DNA of 60,066 bases from JAMLIN01 sp041676645 (GCA_041676645.1 JBAYRO010000009.1:1-60066), one strand, 5' to 3'; shown: positions 27,210 to 36,572, counted from the stretch's first letter. A program made the numbers and translations. Notes: generated by a model from the letters alone, not told the origin.

Positions 27210-28343
27210 GTGAGATCAACGCCTGCCAGGATCCGGATGCGCCTTCCATCGGAAGCCTCCAACGCCGATTCCCTCCACGACGCCAGTGCCCCGGCGCTTG
27301 CCCGGAATGCGGATTCGCCCACCGGGCAGTTCGGGGATCGGCTCGGACGACGGCTGCAGGATCTACGCATCTCGGTCACCGATCGCTGCAATTTCCGCTG
27401 CACCTACTGCATGCCGCGGGATGTCTTCGGACGCGACTATCCGTTCCTGCCGCAATCGTCCCTGCTGAGCTTCGAGGAGATCACTCGCCTGGCGGGAGTC
27501 TTCGTGGCGCACGGGGTCCGCAAGATCCGCCTGACCGGTGGCGAGCCCCTGCTGCGCAAGAACCTGGACCGGCTGGTCGGGATGCTGGCCAGACTGCGAA
27601 CCCCTGCCGGGGAGCGACCGGAACTGACCCTCACGACCAATGGCGCCCTGCTCGCCCGCTTCGCCCGGCCGCTGCGCGAAGCGGGGCTCGATCGCCTGAC
27701 CGTCAGCCTCGATTCGCTCGACGATGCGGTGTTCCGGCGCATGAACGATTCCGACTATCCGGTCGCGGATGTCCTCGCCGGCATCGAGGCGGCCCGGCAA
27801 GCCGGCTTCGGACGCATCAAGGTCAACATGGTGGTCAAGCGTGGTGTCAACGACGACGGCATCGTGCCCATGGCCGCGTATTTCCGGGGCAGCCCGCTCA
27901 TCGTCCGCTTCATCGAATACATGGATGTCGGCTCGTCCAACGGCTGGCGGCTCGACGAGGTCGTGCCCAGCGCGGAGGTCGTTCGCCAGGTCGACGAGGC
28001 CTTCGGGCTCGAGCCGATTGCCCCGAACTATCGTGGCGAGGTCGCCCAGCGCTGGCGCTATCGCGACGGCATGGGCGAGATCGGCGTCATCTCCTCGGTC
28101 ACCAGGCCCTTCTGCGCCGACTGTTCGCGGGCGCGCCTGTCGACCGAAGGCAAGCTGTTCACCTGCCTGTTCGCCACGCACGGCCACGATCTGCGGGCGC
28201 TGCTGCGCAACGGCGTCGATGATGCGGGGCTGAGCACGACCATCGGCGCCATCTGGGGCGCGCGCGAGGATCGCTACTCGGCCCTGCGATCGAGCGCCAC
28301 CACCGGCTTGCGCAAGATCGAGATGTCCTACATCGGGGGCTGA
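27210..28343 (+). CDS. moaA: GTP 3',8-cyclase (molybdenum cofactor biosynthesis protein A)
   Basis: A radical-SAM enzyme that, with MoaC, converts GTP to cyclic pyranopterin monophosphate. With the GTG at 27210 it is 377 aa. The radical-SAM cluster is C60, C64, C67 (CNFRCTYC). TGGEPLLR binds SAM, the second cluster is in FCADCSRARLSTEGKLFTCL, and the essential C-terminal GG is present (SYIGG). The first 40 residues are poorly conserved; ATG 27237 is another possible start. It is first of moaA-mobA-moeA. Confidence 0.95.
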   Translation: MRSTPARIRMRLPSEASNADSLHDASAPALARNADSPTGQFGDRLGRRLQDLRISVTDRCNFRCTYCMPRDVFGRDYPFLPQSSLLSFEEITRLAGVFVAHGVRKIRLTGGEPLLRKNLDRLVGMLARLRTPAGERPELTLTTNGALLARFARPLREAGLDRLTVSLDSLDDAVFRRMNDSDYPVADVLAGIEAARQAGFGRIKVNMVVKRGVNDDGIVPMAAYFRGSPLIVRFIEYMDVGSSNGWRLDEVVPSAEVVRQVDEAFGLEPIAPNYRGEVAQRWRYRDGMGEIGVISSVTRPFCADCSRARLSTEGKLFTCLFATHGHDLRALLRNGVDDAGLSTTIGAIWGAREDRYSALRSSATTGLRKIEMSYIGG

Positions 28344-28348
28344 GGGCG

Positions 28349-28966
28349 GTGACGACGCCAGGCCTGCCTCCGCCCCGGCCCGGCGCGATCACCGGCGTCA
28401 TCCTCGCGGGCGGCATGAGCCGTCGGATGGGCAGCGATGGCGCAGCGGTCGACAAGGGTCTCGCGATGTTTCGTGGTCGCCCCATGGTGGCCTGGGTGAT
28501 CGAACGCCTCCGCGGCCAGATCGACGAACTCTTGCTAAACGCCAACCGCAACGCGGCGCAGTACGCCCGCTTCGGGCCGCCGGTGATCAGGGACCGGATC
28601 GCCGGATTCGCGGGCCCGCTGGCCGGGATGGACGCGGCAATGGCGGTCGCCAGCCATGCCTGGGTGCTGAGCGTGCCCTGCGATTCGCCCTTCCTGCCCA
28701 ATGATCTCGTCGAACGCATGGCGGCCGCCGTGGCGACCGCGGGGGTACCACTGGGCGTCGCCCGAAGCGGCGGTCGAGAACAATCGGTGTTCCTGCTGGC
28801 GCATCGCTCGCTCGCCCCGGGCATCGCGCGCTATCTCGATGCCGGCGAATCGAAGGTGGGCCGCTGGTACGCCCCGATCTCCCACGCCATGGTGGATTTC
28901 GATGATCCGGCCGCGTTTCGCAACATCAACACGCCCGAGCAACTCGCCCGTTTCGCCGATGGCTGA
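28349..28966 (+). CDS. mobA: Molybdenum cofactor guanylyltransferase
   Basis: A 205-aa nucleotidyltransferase that joins GMP to molybdopterin to give MGD for DMSO-reductase-family enzymes. The GTP/substrate loop ILAGGMSRRMG is at the N-terminus, with the Lys in DKGLAMF, the metal Asp in SVPCDSPFLP and a C-terminal NINTPEQL. The start is a GTG six bases after moaA. It overlaps moeA by 8 bases. Confidence 0.95.
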   Translation: MTTPGLPPPRPGAITGVILAGGMSRRMGSDGAAVDKGLAMFRGRPMVAWVIERLRGQIDELLLNANRNAAQYARFGPPVIRDRIAGFAGPLAGMDAAMAVASHAWVLSVPCDSPFLPNDLVERMAAAVATAGVPLGVARSGGREQSVFLLAHRSLAPGIARYLDAGESKVGRWYAPISHAMVDFDDPAAFRNINTPEQLARFADG

Positions 28967-30236
28967 ACCCCGCTTGCCAGGCCGCATCGCCAGCGCATCG
29001 GCCGATACGAGTCCCTCCAGTGACCTGCCGGTCGCCGCAGCCCTGCGTGCCATCATCGATGCGGTTTCCCCAGTCGGGGAAACGGAAACCCTCGCCTTGC
29101 GCGCCGCGCCCGGGCGCATTCTCGCGGCCGACCTGTCGTCGCCGATCGATGTGCCGCCCTGCGACAACTCGGCGATGGATGGCTATGCGATGCGCAGCAC
29201 CGACCTCGATGCCACGCGGGCCACCGAACTGGCCGTGGTCGGAATGGCGCTCGCGGGCCGCCCCTACGACGGGGCCTGCCCGGGAGGCAGCGCCGTGCGC
29301 ATCATGACGGGAGCGGCCATGCCGGCCGGACTCGACACCGTGGTGCCGCAGGAGTCCGTCGAGGCCGATGATAGCCGGGTCCTGGTGCCACCGGGGCAGC
29401 GGCCCGGCCAGCATCGCCGCCTTGCCGGCGAGGATCTCGCCACCGGCAGCCTGGCGCTGCCGGCGGGGCGGCGCCTGACGGCAGCCGACATCGGCCTGGC
29501 CGCCTCGCTGGGCATCGGCGAACTGGAGTTGCGACGCCGCGTGCGCGTGGCCTTCTTTTCGACCGGCGATGAGCTCCAGTCAATCGGCTCACCCCTGGGT
29601 ATCGGCCGCATATATGACAGCAATCGATATGTGCTGGGCGCAATGCTCGATCGCCTCGGCGTCGAGGCGATCGATCTCGGTGTGGTGCCCGATCGTCCCG
29701 AAGCGCTGGAGGCGACGATGCGCGAAGCCGCCGGGCGCGCCGATGCGATCATCTCCACCGGCGGCGTATCGGTCGGAGAGGCCGATTACACCCGGGCCGT
29801 GATGGCCCGCCTGGGCCGGGTCGAGTTCTGGTCGATCGCGATGCGCCCCGGCCGGCCGATGGCTTTCGGGCGGATCGGGAAGACCTGGTATTTCGGCCTG
29901 CCCGGCAATCCGGTCGCGGTCATGGTGAGCTTTCATTTCCTCGCCCGCCCGGCCCTGCTCGCCCTGGGCGGCGCGCTGCCGACGGCCCCGGTATATGCCC
30001 GGGCCCGGGCCCTGGGGGCGATTCGCAAGCGGGCCGGCCGCACCGAATACCAGCGCGGCTTCATCGCGGCGGACGCGGATGGCGTGATGCAGGTCGAGCT
30101 CACCGGCAGCCAGGGCTCGGGGAGGCTCAGTTCGATGTCCCAGGCCAACTGCATGGTGGTGCTGCACCATGAACAAGGGCCCGTCGCCGCCGGCGAATGG
30201 GTGGACTGCCTCCCCTTCGAAGGCCTGATGGGCTGA
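28959..30236 (+). CDS. moeA: Molybdopterin molybdenumtransferase
   Basis: A 425-aa enzyme that inserts molybdate into adenylylated molybdopterin. Motifs: PPCDNSAMDGYAM, GGSAVRIMTGAAMPAG, FFSTGDEL, IYDSNRYVL, ISTGGVSVGEADY, MRPGRPMAFG and GLPGNPVAVMVSF, all conserved in MoeA. The ATG at 28959 overlaps mobA, showing one operon. The gene ends 14 bases before a hairpin repeat. Confidence 0.96.
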   Translation: MAEPRLPGRIASASADTSPSSDLPVAAALRAIIDAVSPVGETETLALRAAPGRILAADLSSPIDVPPCDNSAMDGYAMRSTDLDATRATELAVVGMALAGRPYDGACPGGSAVRIMTGAAMPAGLDTVVPQESVEADDSRVLVPPGQRPGQHRRLAGEDLATGSLALPAGRRLTAADIGLAASLGIGELELRRRVRVAFFSTGDELQSIGSPLGIGRIYDSNRYVLGAMLDRLGVEAIDLGVVPDRPEALEATMREAAGRADAIISTGGVSVGEADYTRAVMARLGRVEFWSIAMRPGRPMAFGRIGKTWYFGLPGNPVAVMVSFHFLARPALLALGGALPTAPVYARARALGAIRKRAGRTEYQRGFIAADADGVMQVELTGSQGSGRLSSMSQANCMVVLHHEQGPVAAGEWVDCLPFEGLMG

Positions 30237-30249
30237 AGGCGAACCCGTA

Positions 30250-30390
30250 TCAGTGGCGCCCGGCCGCCCGAAGCCGCTGATAGCCCCCTCGGGCGGGGTC
30301 GAGCCGGGAATTCGCGAAGCACTGCTTCGCGCCGGCGAGACCGGCCGCGCCTGTGAGCGCAGCCGAAGCGAGCGTGGGGTCCGTTTTACT
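30250..30390. repeat. Intergenic double-hairpin repeat, copy A
   Basis: TCAGTGGC (30250-30257) pairs with GCCGCTGA, then GCCCCCTCGGG opens a longer arm that closes with GCGTGGGGTCC. It is closely related to the element at 40567-40643. An inner hairpin GCGAAGC-ACT-GCTTCGC (30314-30330) is specific to this copy. It lies between the convergent moeA and rraA genes and stops right at the rraA stop codon, so it probably serves as a bidirectional terminator. Confidence 0.7.
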
Positions 30391-30912
30391 TCAGTGCAGC
30401 GGAATGTCGCTCACGAGCACGCCGTCGGCGTCAGCGTAGATCCAGTGCCCGGGGGCAATGGCGATACCGCCGAAATCGACCGGGACATCGACGCTGCCGC
30501 CACCGAGCTTGCGGCTGCGCCGCGGCATGGCCGCCAGCGCCCGCACGCCGATCGCGCAGGCATCGATCTCGGCGGTGTCGCGCACGCAGCCATTGACGAG
30601 CACACCCGCCCAGCCATTGTCCTCGGCGAGTACGGCGAGGTTTCCGCCCAGCAGCGCATAGCGCATGCTGGCGCCGCCATCGACCACCAGCACCCGCCCC
30701 TCGCCGGGCGTTTCCAGCCGGCTGCGCACCAGGGTGTTGTCCTCGAAGCAGCGCACCGTCGCGGCCGGGCCGCTGAAAGCGATCCGGCCACCCCAGGCGT
30801 GCAGCAGCGGCGACAGGATGCGCAGGCTGCCGCTGTCGAGGCGAGCCTCGTTGGCGTCGCAGAGATCGGTGGTGGCGGGCGGCTCGAGCGTCGGCACTTC
30901 CGGGCCCGACAT
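30391..30912 (-). CDS. rraA: RraA family protein (RNase E inhibitor-like / HMG aldolase-like)
   Basis: A 173-aa protein with the RraA core: TTDLCDAN, RILSPLLHAWGGR, ATVRCFEDNTLVR, GEGRVLVVDGGASMRYALLG, NGWAGVLVNGCVRD, IYADADGVLVS. In E. coli RraA binds RNase E and lowers its activity; other members are metal-dependent 4-hydroxy-4-methyl-2-oxoglutarate aldolases, and the Arg-Asp of CVRD needed for aldolase activity is present. Which role applies cannot be told from sequence. The ATG shares one base with the stop of the upstream cytochrome gene. Confidence 0.85.
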   Translation of the reverse strand: MSGPEVPTLEPPATTDLCDANEARLDSGSLRILSPLLHAWGGRIAFSGPAATVRCFEDNTLVRSRLETPGEGRVLVVDGGASMRYALLGGNLAVLAEDNGWAGVLVNGCVRDTAEIDACAIGVRALAAMPRRSRKLGGGSVDVPVDFGGIAIAPGHWIYADADGVLVSDIPLH

Positions 30913-31238
30913 TACTTCTTGTGGCTCAGCCCGCTGGGCAGGCTCGCGTAGTAGGCCGCGAGATTCTCGATGTCGGCCGATGAAAGCAGACTGGCCTGCG
31001 CGCTCATGATCGCGTTCTTGCGGGCACCCGACTTGTAGTCGCGCATCGCCTGGGCAAGGAAATCGGCATGCTGGCCGGAGAGGATCGGGTAGGAGGGATC
31101 GATCGAGGTCTTGCCGTCCTTGCCATGGCAGGCGGCGCAGACCTGATCGGCCTTTTCAGCGCCCTTGGCGAGGTCGGCGGCCTGCGCGAGGCCGGTGCAG
31201 GCCATCAGGGCCAGGGTCGAAACGAGGATCTTGGTCAT
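30912..31238 (-). CDS. Periplasmic monohaem cytochrome c
   Basis: A 108-aa class I cytochrome c. It has a signal peptide (MTKILVSTLALMACTGLAQA, cut near residue 20), the haem site CAACH at 34-38 and the distal Met in NAIMSAQ, then LSSADIENLAAYYASL. It is the small c553/c4-type electron carrier. It forms a pair with the upstream cytochrome gene, 27 bases away. The redox partner is not encoded nearby. Confidence 0.9.
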   Translation of the reverse strand: MTKILVSTLALMACTGLAQAADLAKGAEKADQVCAACHGKDGKTSIDPSYPILSGQHADFLAQAMRDYKSGARKNAIMSAQASLLSSADIENLAAYYASLPSGLSHKK

Positions 31239-31265
31239 CTCGGGGTTCCGCGTCCGGGCCGACTT

Positions 31266-31613
31266 TCAGCGGCTGGAATAGTAGGCGGCCAGGTCGGCCA
31301 TGTCCTGTTCGCTCAGGCTGGCGGCGATGGCGCGCATCGACGGATGGCTGCGATCGCCCTTCTTGTAGGCGATGAGCGCATTCTTGATGTACTCGGCATT
31401 CTGGCCGGAAATGCGGGGCACCGGATAGACCAGCGGATAGGCTGTCTTGTAACCCGGGATCGCATGGCAGCCGATGCACATCGAGATCTTGTCCTTGGCG
31501 GCCTCGGCGTCGCCGGCTTCGACGGCCTGGCTCGAGAGCGGGACAAGGACGGCGAAGGCAAGCGGAAGTGCCGCCCGGGAAAGACGTTGCAGGCGCGAAC
31601 AGGAATTGGACAT
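31266..31613 (-). CDS. Periplasmic monohaem cytochrome c
   Basis: A 115-aa cytochrome c with a signal peptide (cut near residue 30, SSQAVEAG), haem site CIGCH at 46-50 and a distal Met in HPSMRAIAASLSEQDMADLAAYYSS. Resemblance to the next gene suggests an old duplication. A second ATG two codons earlier (31619) is possible; the inner one has better spacing from GAAGA. The 263 bases up to the divergent MoxR gene contain a TATACT box at 31815-31820 that could be the MoxR -10 element. Confidence 0.88.
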   Translation of the reverse strand: MSNSCSRLQRLSRAALPLAFAVLVPLSSQAVEAGDAEAAKDKISMCIGCHAIPGYKTAYPLVYPVPRISGQNAEYIKNALIAYKKGDRSHPSMRAIAASLSEQDMADLAAYYSSR

Positions 31614-31876
31614 GGGCATTCTTCGTGTCGCGCAAACGGGACGCGCGTTGTCGATTTCCGTGAGGGTGGGCCCGTAAGGCCCGGAGCAAGCAAGGAATTC
31701 TAGCCGAGCGCGCTCGACGGCGTCCAGCCATCGGACGGCAATCCGCTGGAGCCAGCCAGCCCTGCCGCCTACCCGGACCCTGGCCCGCTCGCGACGATGA
31801 TACGGGCTTACCGCTATACTGAAGGGCTTGCAAGCCGCAACGGCACGGACAAACATCGAGACAGACAGGACTTCAC

Positions 31877-32719
<843 letters not shown>

Positions 32720-32772
32720 CGGGCCTCGCAACGGCAGCTCCGGGGCGGGTCGCGCGAAGGAGATCGGCAAGC

Positions 32773-33390
32773 ATGAAGCTCGACCGAGACGACTGGCCTC
32801 CGGCGGCGCTGACCCTCGTGGGCCGGCATGTGCGACTCGAGCCGCTCGGCGAGGAACACGGCCCGGAACTGCTGGAAGCGGCCGCCGATGGCCAGCTGTG
32901 GGACCTCTGGTACACCAGTGTGCCCGGCCCCGAAACGGTCGAGGACTGGATCGCCGATGCCCTCGACCAGCGTGACGATGGCCGCGCCCTGCCTTTCGTG
33001 GTGCGGCGGGTGCGCGATGAACGCATCGTCGGCTCGACCCGCTACATGAACATCGAAGCCCGGCAGCGCCGGCTCGAGATCGGCACCACCTGGTATTCGG
33101 CCTCGGTGCAGCGCACGGTGCTCAATACCGAATGCAAGTCGCTGCTGCTCGGCCATGCCTTCGAGACCCTCGACTGCATCGCCGTGGAGTTTCGTACCCA
33201 CTGGTTCAACCAGGCATCGCGTCGCGCGATCGCCGGGCTGGGCGCGAAGCAGGACGGGATCCTGCGCAACCACCAGCGCCTGGCCGACGGCAGCCTGCGC
33301 GACACCGTGGTATTTTCGATCATTGACAGCGAATGGCCCGCCGTACGGCGCCATCTCGCCGGTCGGCTGGCCCGACTGCCACTGCCCTGA
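32773..33390 (+). CDS. GNAT-family N-acetyltransferase (RimJ/RimL-like)
   Basis: A 205-aa protein with the ribosomal-protein acetyltransferase-like layout: LVGRHVRLEPLGEEH at the start, GSTRYMNIEARQRRLEIG, WYSASVQRTVLNTECKSLLLGHAFETL (acetyl-CoA site region), then EFRTHWFNQASRRAIAGLGAKQDGILR. The substrate is unknown; N-terminal protein amines or small molecules are typical. It sits between moxR and the VWA gene, with gaps of 53 and 18 bases, so it is probably cotranscribed. Confidence 0.85.
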   Translation: MKLDRDDWPPAALTLVGRHVRLEPLGEEHGPELLEAAADGQLWDLWYTSVPGPETVEDWIADALDQRDDGRALPFVVRRVRDERIVGSTRYMNIEARQRRLEIGTTWYSASVQRTVLNTECKSLLLGHAFETLDCIAVEFRTHWFNQASRRAIAGLGAKQDGILRNHQRLADGSLRDTVVFSIIDSEWPAVRRHLAGRLARLPLP

Positions 33391-33408
33391 CGGCACGAGA
33401 CCACAATC

Positions 33409-34584
33409 ATGCTGATCGATTTTTTCCAGCACCTGCGCAGCGCCAAGCTGCCCGTCTCGATCAAGGAATACCTGATGCTGCTCGAAGCCATGCAGCGCAA
33501 GGTCATCTCCCCGTCGATCGACGACTTCTACCATCTCTCGAAAGCCACCCTGGTCAAGGACGAGCGCAACTTCGACAAGTTCGACCGCGCCTTCGGTGCC
33601 TACTTCAAGGGTGTCGAATCGATCGCGGAGCTCTCGCTCGAAGTGCCCGAGGACTGGCTCAAGCGCATGATGCAGCGCCAGTTCACCGCCGAGGAGAAGG
33701 CCGCCATCGAGGCCATGGGCGGGCTCGACAAGCTCATGGAGCGCCTGCGCGAGATCCTCGCCGAGCAGAAGAAGCGCCATGAGGGCGGCAACAAGTGGCT
33801 GGGCACCAACGGCACCTCGCCCTTCGGCAACGGCGGCTACAACCCGGAAGGCATCCGCGTGGGCGGGCCGTCGGCGGGCAACCGGACCGCGGTCAAGGTC
33901 TGGGAGCAGCGCGCCTACCGCGACTACGACGACTCCGTCGAACTCGGCACGCGCAACATCAAGATCGCCCTGCGCCGCCTGCGCAAGTTCGCACGCGAGG
34001 GCGCCGAGGAAGAGCTCGATCTCGACGACACCATCGCCTCGACCGCCCGCAACGCCGGCTATCTCGACATCAAGATGGTCCCGGAGCGGCACAACACCAT
34101 CAAGGTGCTCATGCTGCTCGATGTCGGCGGCACGATGGACGACCACATCAAGCAGACCGAAGAGCTATTCTCGGCCACCAAGACCGAGTTCAAGCACCTC
34201 GAATTCTTCTACTTCCACAACTGCGTCTACGATCACGTCTGGAAGAACAACCGGCGCCGCCATGCCGAGCGCACCCCGACCTGGGACATCCTGCGCAAGT
34301 TCAATTCCGACTACCGCCTGATCTTCGTCGGCGACGCCACCATGAGCCCCTACGAGATCCTCCAGCCCGGCGGATCGGTGGAGTACAACAACGAGGAAGC
34401 CGGGGCCGTCTGGCTGCGCCGGCTGGTGGAGCGCTTCCCGAAGTTCGCCTGGCTCAACCCCGAGCCCGAAGGCGTCTGGGAATACCGCCAGTCGATCTCG
34501 GTGATCAAGCAGATCATGGGCGACCGGATGTACCCGGTCACGATTCGCGGCCTCGAGCAGGCGATGCGCGAACTCGCCAAATGA
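33409..34584 (+). CDS. VWA-domain protein (CoxE-like), partner of the MoxR ATPase
   Basis: A 391-aa cytoplasmic protein. An N-terminal helical part (FFQHLRSAKLPVSIKEYLMLLEA is typical of the CoxE-like group; residues 1-125) is followed by a Gly/Asn-rich linker and the VWA domain from about 230. The MIDAS motif, normally DxSxS, here reads D238-V-G240-G-T242, so two metal-binding serines are Gly and Thr. The ending (VTIRGLEQAMRELAK) is clean. It is expected to work with MoxR in maturing another complex. The stop codon is part of a large palindrome. Confidence 0.87.
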   Translation: MLIDFFQHLRSAKLPVSIKEYLMLLEAMQRKVISPSIDDFYHLSKATLVKDERNFDKFDRAFGAYFKGVESIAELSLEVPEDWLKRMMQRQFTAEEKAAIEAMGGLDKLMERLREILAEQKKRHEGGNKWLGTNGTSPFGNGGYNPEGIRVGGPSAGNRTAVKVWEQRAYRDYDDSVELGTRNIKIALRRLRKFAREGAEEELDLDDTIASTARNAGYLDIKMVPERHNTIKVLMLLDVGGTMDDHIKQTEELFSATKTEFKHLEFFYFHNCVYDHVWKNNRRRHAERTPTWDILRKFNSDYRLIFVGDATMSPYEILQPGGSVEYNNEEAGAVWLRRLVERFPKFAWLNPEPEGVWEYRQSISVIKQIMGDRMYPVTIRGLEQAMRELAK

Positions 34585-34637
34585 AAATGGGGTCAGACAC
34601 GATTTCCCCTTGGGAAATCGTGTCTGACCCCATTTTC
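34583..34637. repeat. Perfect 26-bp inverted repeat (REP/RAYT-type palindrome)
   Basis: The arm GAAAATGGGGTCAGACACGA.. (34583-34608) is exactly mirrored at 34612-34637 around a 3-base loop. The arms begin inside the VWA stop codon and end two bases before the stop of the convergent GspE gene. The core GGGGTCAGAC is a motif I associate with repeats near REP-associated tyrosine transposases in proteobacteria. The palindrome would also work as a two-way terminator. Confidence 0.85.
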
Positions 34638-34639
34638 GT

Positions 34640-36463
34640 TCACTCGATCCGGGGCGCCTGGCGCAGGACTTCCTCGATCGTCGTCGTGCCCTGGGCGATC
34701 CGGCTGGCGCCCGATACCCGCATCGGCCGCATGCCGTGGCGCACGGCGTGGCGGCGGATCGACTGCAGGGGCGCGCCCTCGGCGATGAGCTGCTGCATCG
34801 GCTCGTCGACCTGGAGCAATTCGTACAGGCCCAGGCGGCCGCGATAGCCGGTCATCCGGCATTCGAGGCAACCCACCGGGCGATGGATCCGTCGTGGCAG
34901 CGGCGACCGGAATGGCCGGATCATGCCGTGCCAGCGATCTTCCGGAATCTCGTCGGTGGGCTGCTTGCAGGCCGGGCACAGGCGTCGCACCAGGCGCTGG
35001 GCGAGCACCCCGATCAGGGTCGCGGCGAGCAGGTAGGACGGCACCCCGAGATCGATCATCCGCGTCACCGCCGACGGCGCATCGTTGGTGTGGAGGGTCG
35101 CCAGCACCAGGTGGCCGGTCAGCGCCGCCTGGATCGCCATCTCGGCGGTCTCGAGGTCGCGGATCTCGCCGATCATGATGATGTCCGGGTCCTGGCGCAT
35201 CAGCGCCCTCACCCCGTCGGCGAAACCGAGATCGATGCCGGGCTGCACCTGCATCTGGTTGAAGCTCGCCTCGACCATCTCGATCGGATCCTCGACCGTG
35301 CAGACATTGACTTCCTCGGTCGCCAGCTGCTTGAGCGTCGTGTAGAGCGTCGTCGTCTTGCCCGACCCGGTCGGGCCGGTGACGAGGATGATGCCGTTGG
35401 GCCTCGAGACCATCGACTGCCAGGCGCCGAGCTCCTCGGGCATGAAGCCGAGCGCATCGAAGTCGAGCACGAGGACTTCGGGATCGAAGATCCGCATGAC
35501 CAGCTTCTCGCCGAAGGCGGTCGGCATCGTCGCCAGCCGCAGCTCGATCTCCTTGCCGTCGGCCGCCCGGGTCTTGATCCGGCCGTCCTGGGGACGACGC
35601 TTCTCGATCACGTCCATGCGCCCGAGCAGCTTGATCCGGCTCGTCATCGCCGCCATCACCGCAGCCGGCACCTGGTAGACGTTGTGCATGACCCCGTCGA
35701 TCCGGAAGCGGATCACCCCGAGCTCGCGACGCGGCTCGAGATGGATGTCGCTCGCGCGCTGCTCGAAGGCGTATTGCCAGAGCCAGTCGACGATGGTGAC
35801 GATATGCTGGTCGTTGGCATCGAGATTGCGTCCCGAGCGGCCCAGCTCGACGAGCTGCTCGAAGTTCTCCTGGCCGGCGGCGCGTCCGTTGCGGCCGGCA
35901 TCCTTGACCGAGCGGGCGAGCGTGAAGAACTCGGCGATGTATCGCTTGAGCGCGACCGGGTCGGCCAGCACCACGCGAATCCGCTTGCGCAGGACCTGGC
36001 CGAGCTCGTCGACCCAGTCAGTGATGAAGGGCTCGGCGGTGGCGATGGTGACCATGCCGGCCTCGACGCCGATCGGCAGGATCCGGAAGCGGCTCGCGTA
36101 CTGGCTCGACATGACCTCGGATACCCGGGCGACATCCACCTTGAGCGGATCGATGTGGACATAGTCCAGGTCCAGTCGCGCGGCCAGCCAGCGGCCCAGG
36201 GTGTCGCTGTCGAGCGGCCGGCCCGCGGGTGTGCGCAGGCGACGCTGCGCCAGCGAGGCCAGCGCCGGTTGCTCGACACTGGAGATTCCGTCATAGCGCA
36301 GGATCGCGCCGGCATCCGCCTCGGCCAGCAGGCCGTCGGCGACCAGCGCCGGGACCAGGTCACGCAGTTGCAGGCGCTGGCCGGGACGGCCGATGTCGCC
36401 CGTTGCGACGCCCTCGTCCCGCGGCGCATGGCGCGGTATCGCTTCGGTCTGGCCGGATCTCAT
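34640..36463 (-). CDS. GspE/PilB-family secretion or pilus assembly ATPase (orphan)
   Basis: A 607-aa hexameric ATPase. It has an N-terminal GspE_N/MshEN-like domain (about 80-180), a linker, Walker A GPTGSGKTTT (363-372), Asp box (TVEDPIEM), Walker B (RQDPDIIMIGEIRD, about 423-436), His box (ATLHTNDA) and a zinc tetracysteine C496, C499, C532, C535. These features are typical of type II secretion or type IV pilus extension motors. No other gsp or pil gene is in the window, so its system cannot be assigned. It converges with the VWA gene. Confidence 0.9.
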   Translation of the reverse strand: MRSGQTEAIPRHAPRDEGVATGDIGRPGQRLQLRDLVPALVADGLLAEADAGAILRYDGISSVEQPALASLAQRRLRTPAGRPLDSDTLGRWLAARLDLDYVHIDPLKVDVARVSEVMSSQYASRFRILPIGVEAGMVTIATAEPFITDWVDELGQVLRKRIRVVLADPVALKRYIAEFFTLARSVKDAGRNGRAAGQENFEQLVELGRSGRNLDANDQHIVTIVDWLWQYAFEQRASDIHLEPRRELGVIRFRIDGVMHNVYQVPAAVMAAMTSRIKLLGRMDVIEKRRPQDGRIKTRAADGKEIELRLATMPTAFGEKLVMRIFDPEVLVLDFDALGFMPEELGAWQSMVSRPNGIILVTGPTGSGKTTTLYTTLKQLATEEVNVCTVEDPIEMVEASFNQMQVQPGIDLGFADGVRALMRQDPDIIMIGEIRDLETAEMAIQAALTGHLVLATLHTNDAPSAVTRMIDLGVPSYLLAATLIGVLAQRLVRRLCPACKQPTDEIPEDRWHGMIRPFRSPLPRRIHRPVGCLECRMTGYRGRLGLYELLQVDEPMQQLIAEGAPLQSIRRHAVRHGMRPMRVSGASRIAQGTTTIEEVLRQAPRIE

Positions 36464-36490
36464 CGGAGCAGCCTAGCAGGCGGGGAGCGA

Positions 36491-36516
36491 CCGTTCATCC
36501 GGCGGCGGATGAACGG
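36491..36516. terminator. Perfect 11-bp hairpin between gspE-like and spermidine-synthase-like genes
   Basis: CCGTTCATCCG (36491-36501) and CGGATGAACGG (36506-36516) form a perfect stem with a GCGG loop. There is no T-run, so it may be factor-dependent or act as a 3' stabiliser of the spermidine-synthase-like mRNA. Confidence 0.5.
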
Positions 36517-36518
36517 CG

Positions 36519-36572
36519 CCCTGCTCCCCATGGGGTACCACTGCTTCGCGCCGGCGTGGGGGCTGGTCGACT
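36519..36572. repeat. Intergenic repeat, copy C (partial)
   Basis: CACTGCTTCGCGCCGGCG and the following GTGGGGGCT, ending in CTTCAG, match parts of copy A (30250-30390) and copy B (40567-40643). As with those, it ends directly at a stop codon, here that of the spermidine-synthase-like gene. Confidence 0.5.

Noticed and set aside
31620..31876. Small RNA or gene between the cytochrome and MoxR genes
   Set aside because: Only a TATACT box is visible; no hairpin with T-run and no supported frame. It is read as a divergent promoter region.
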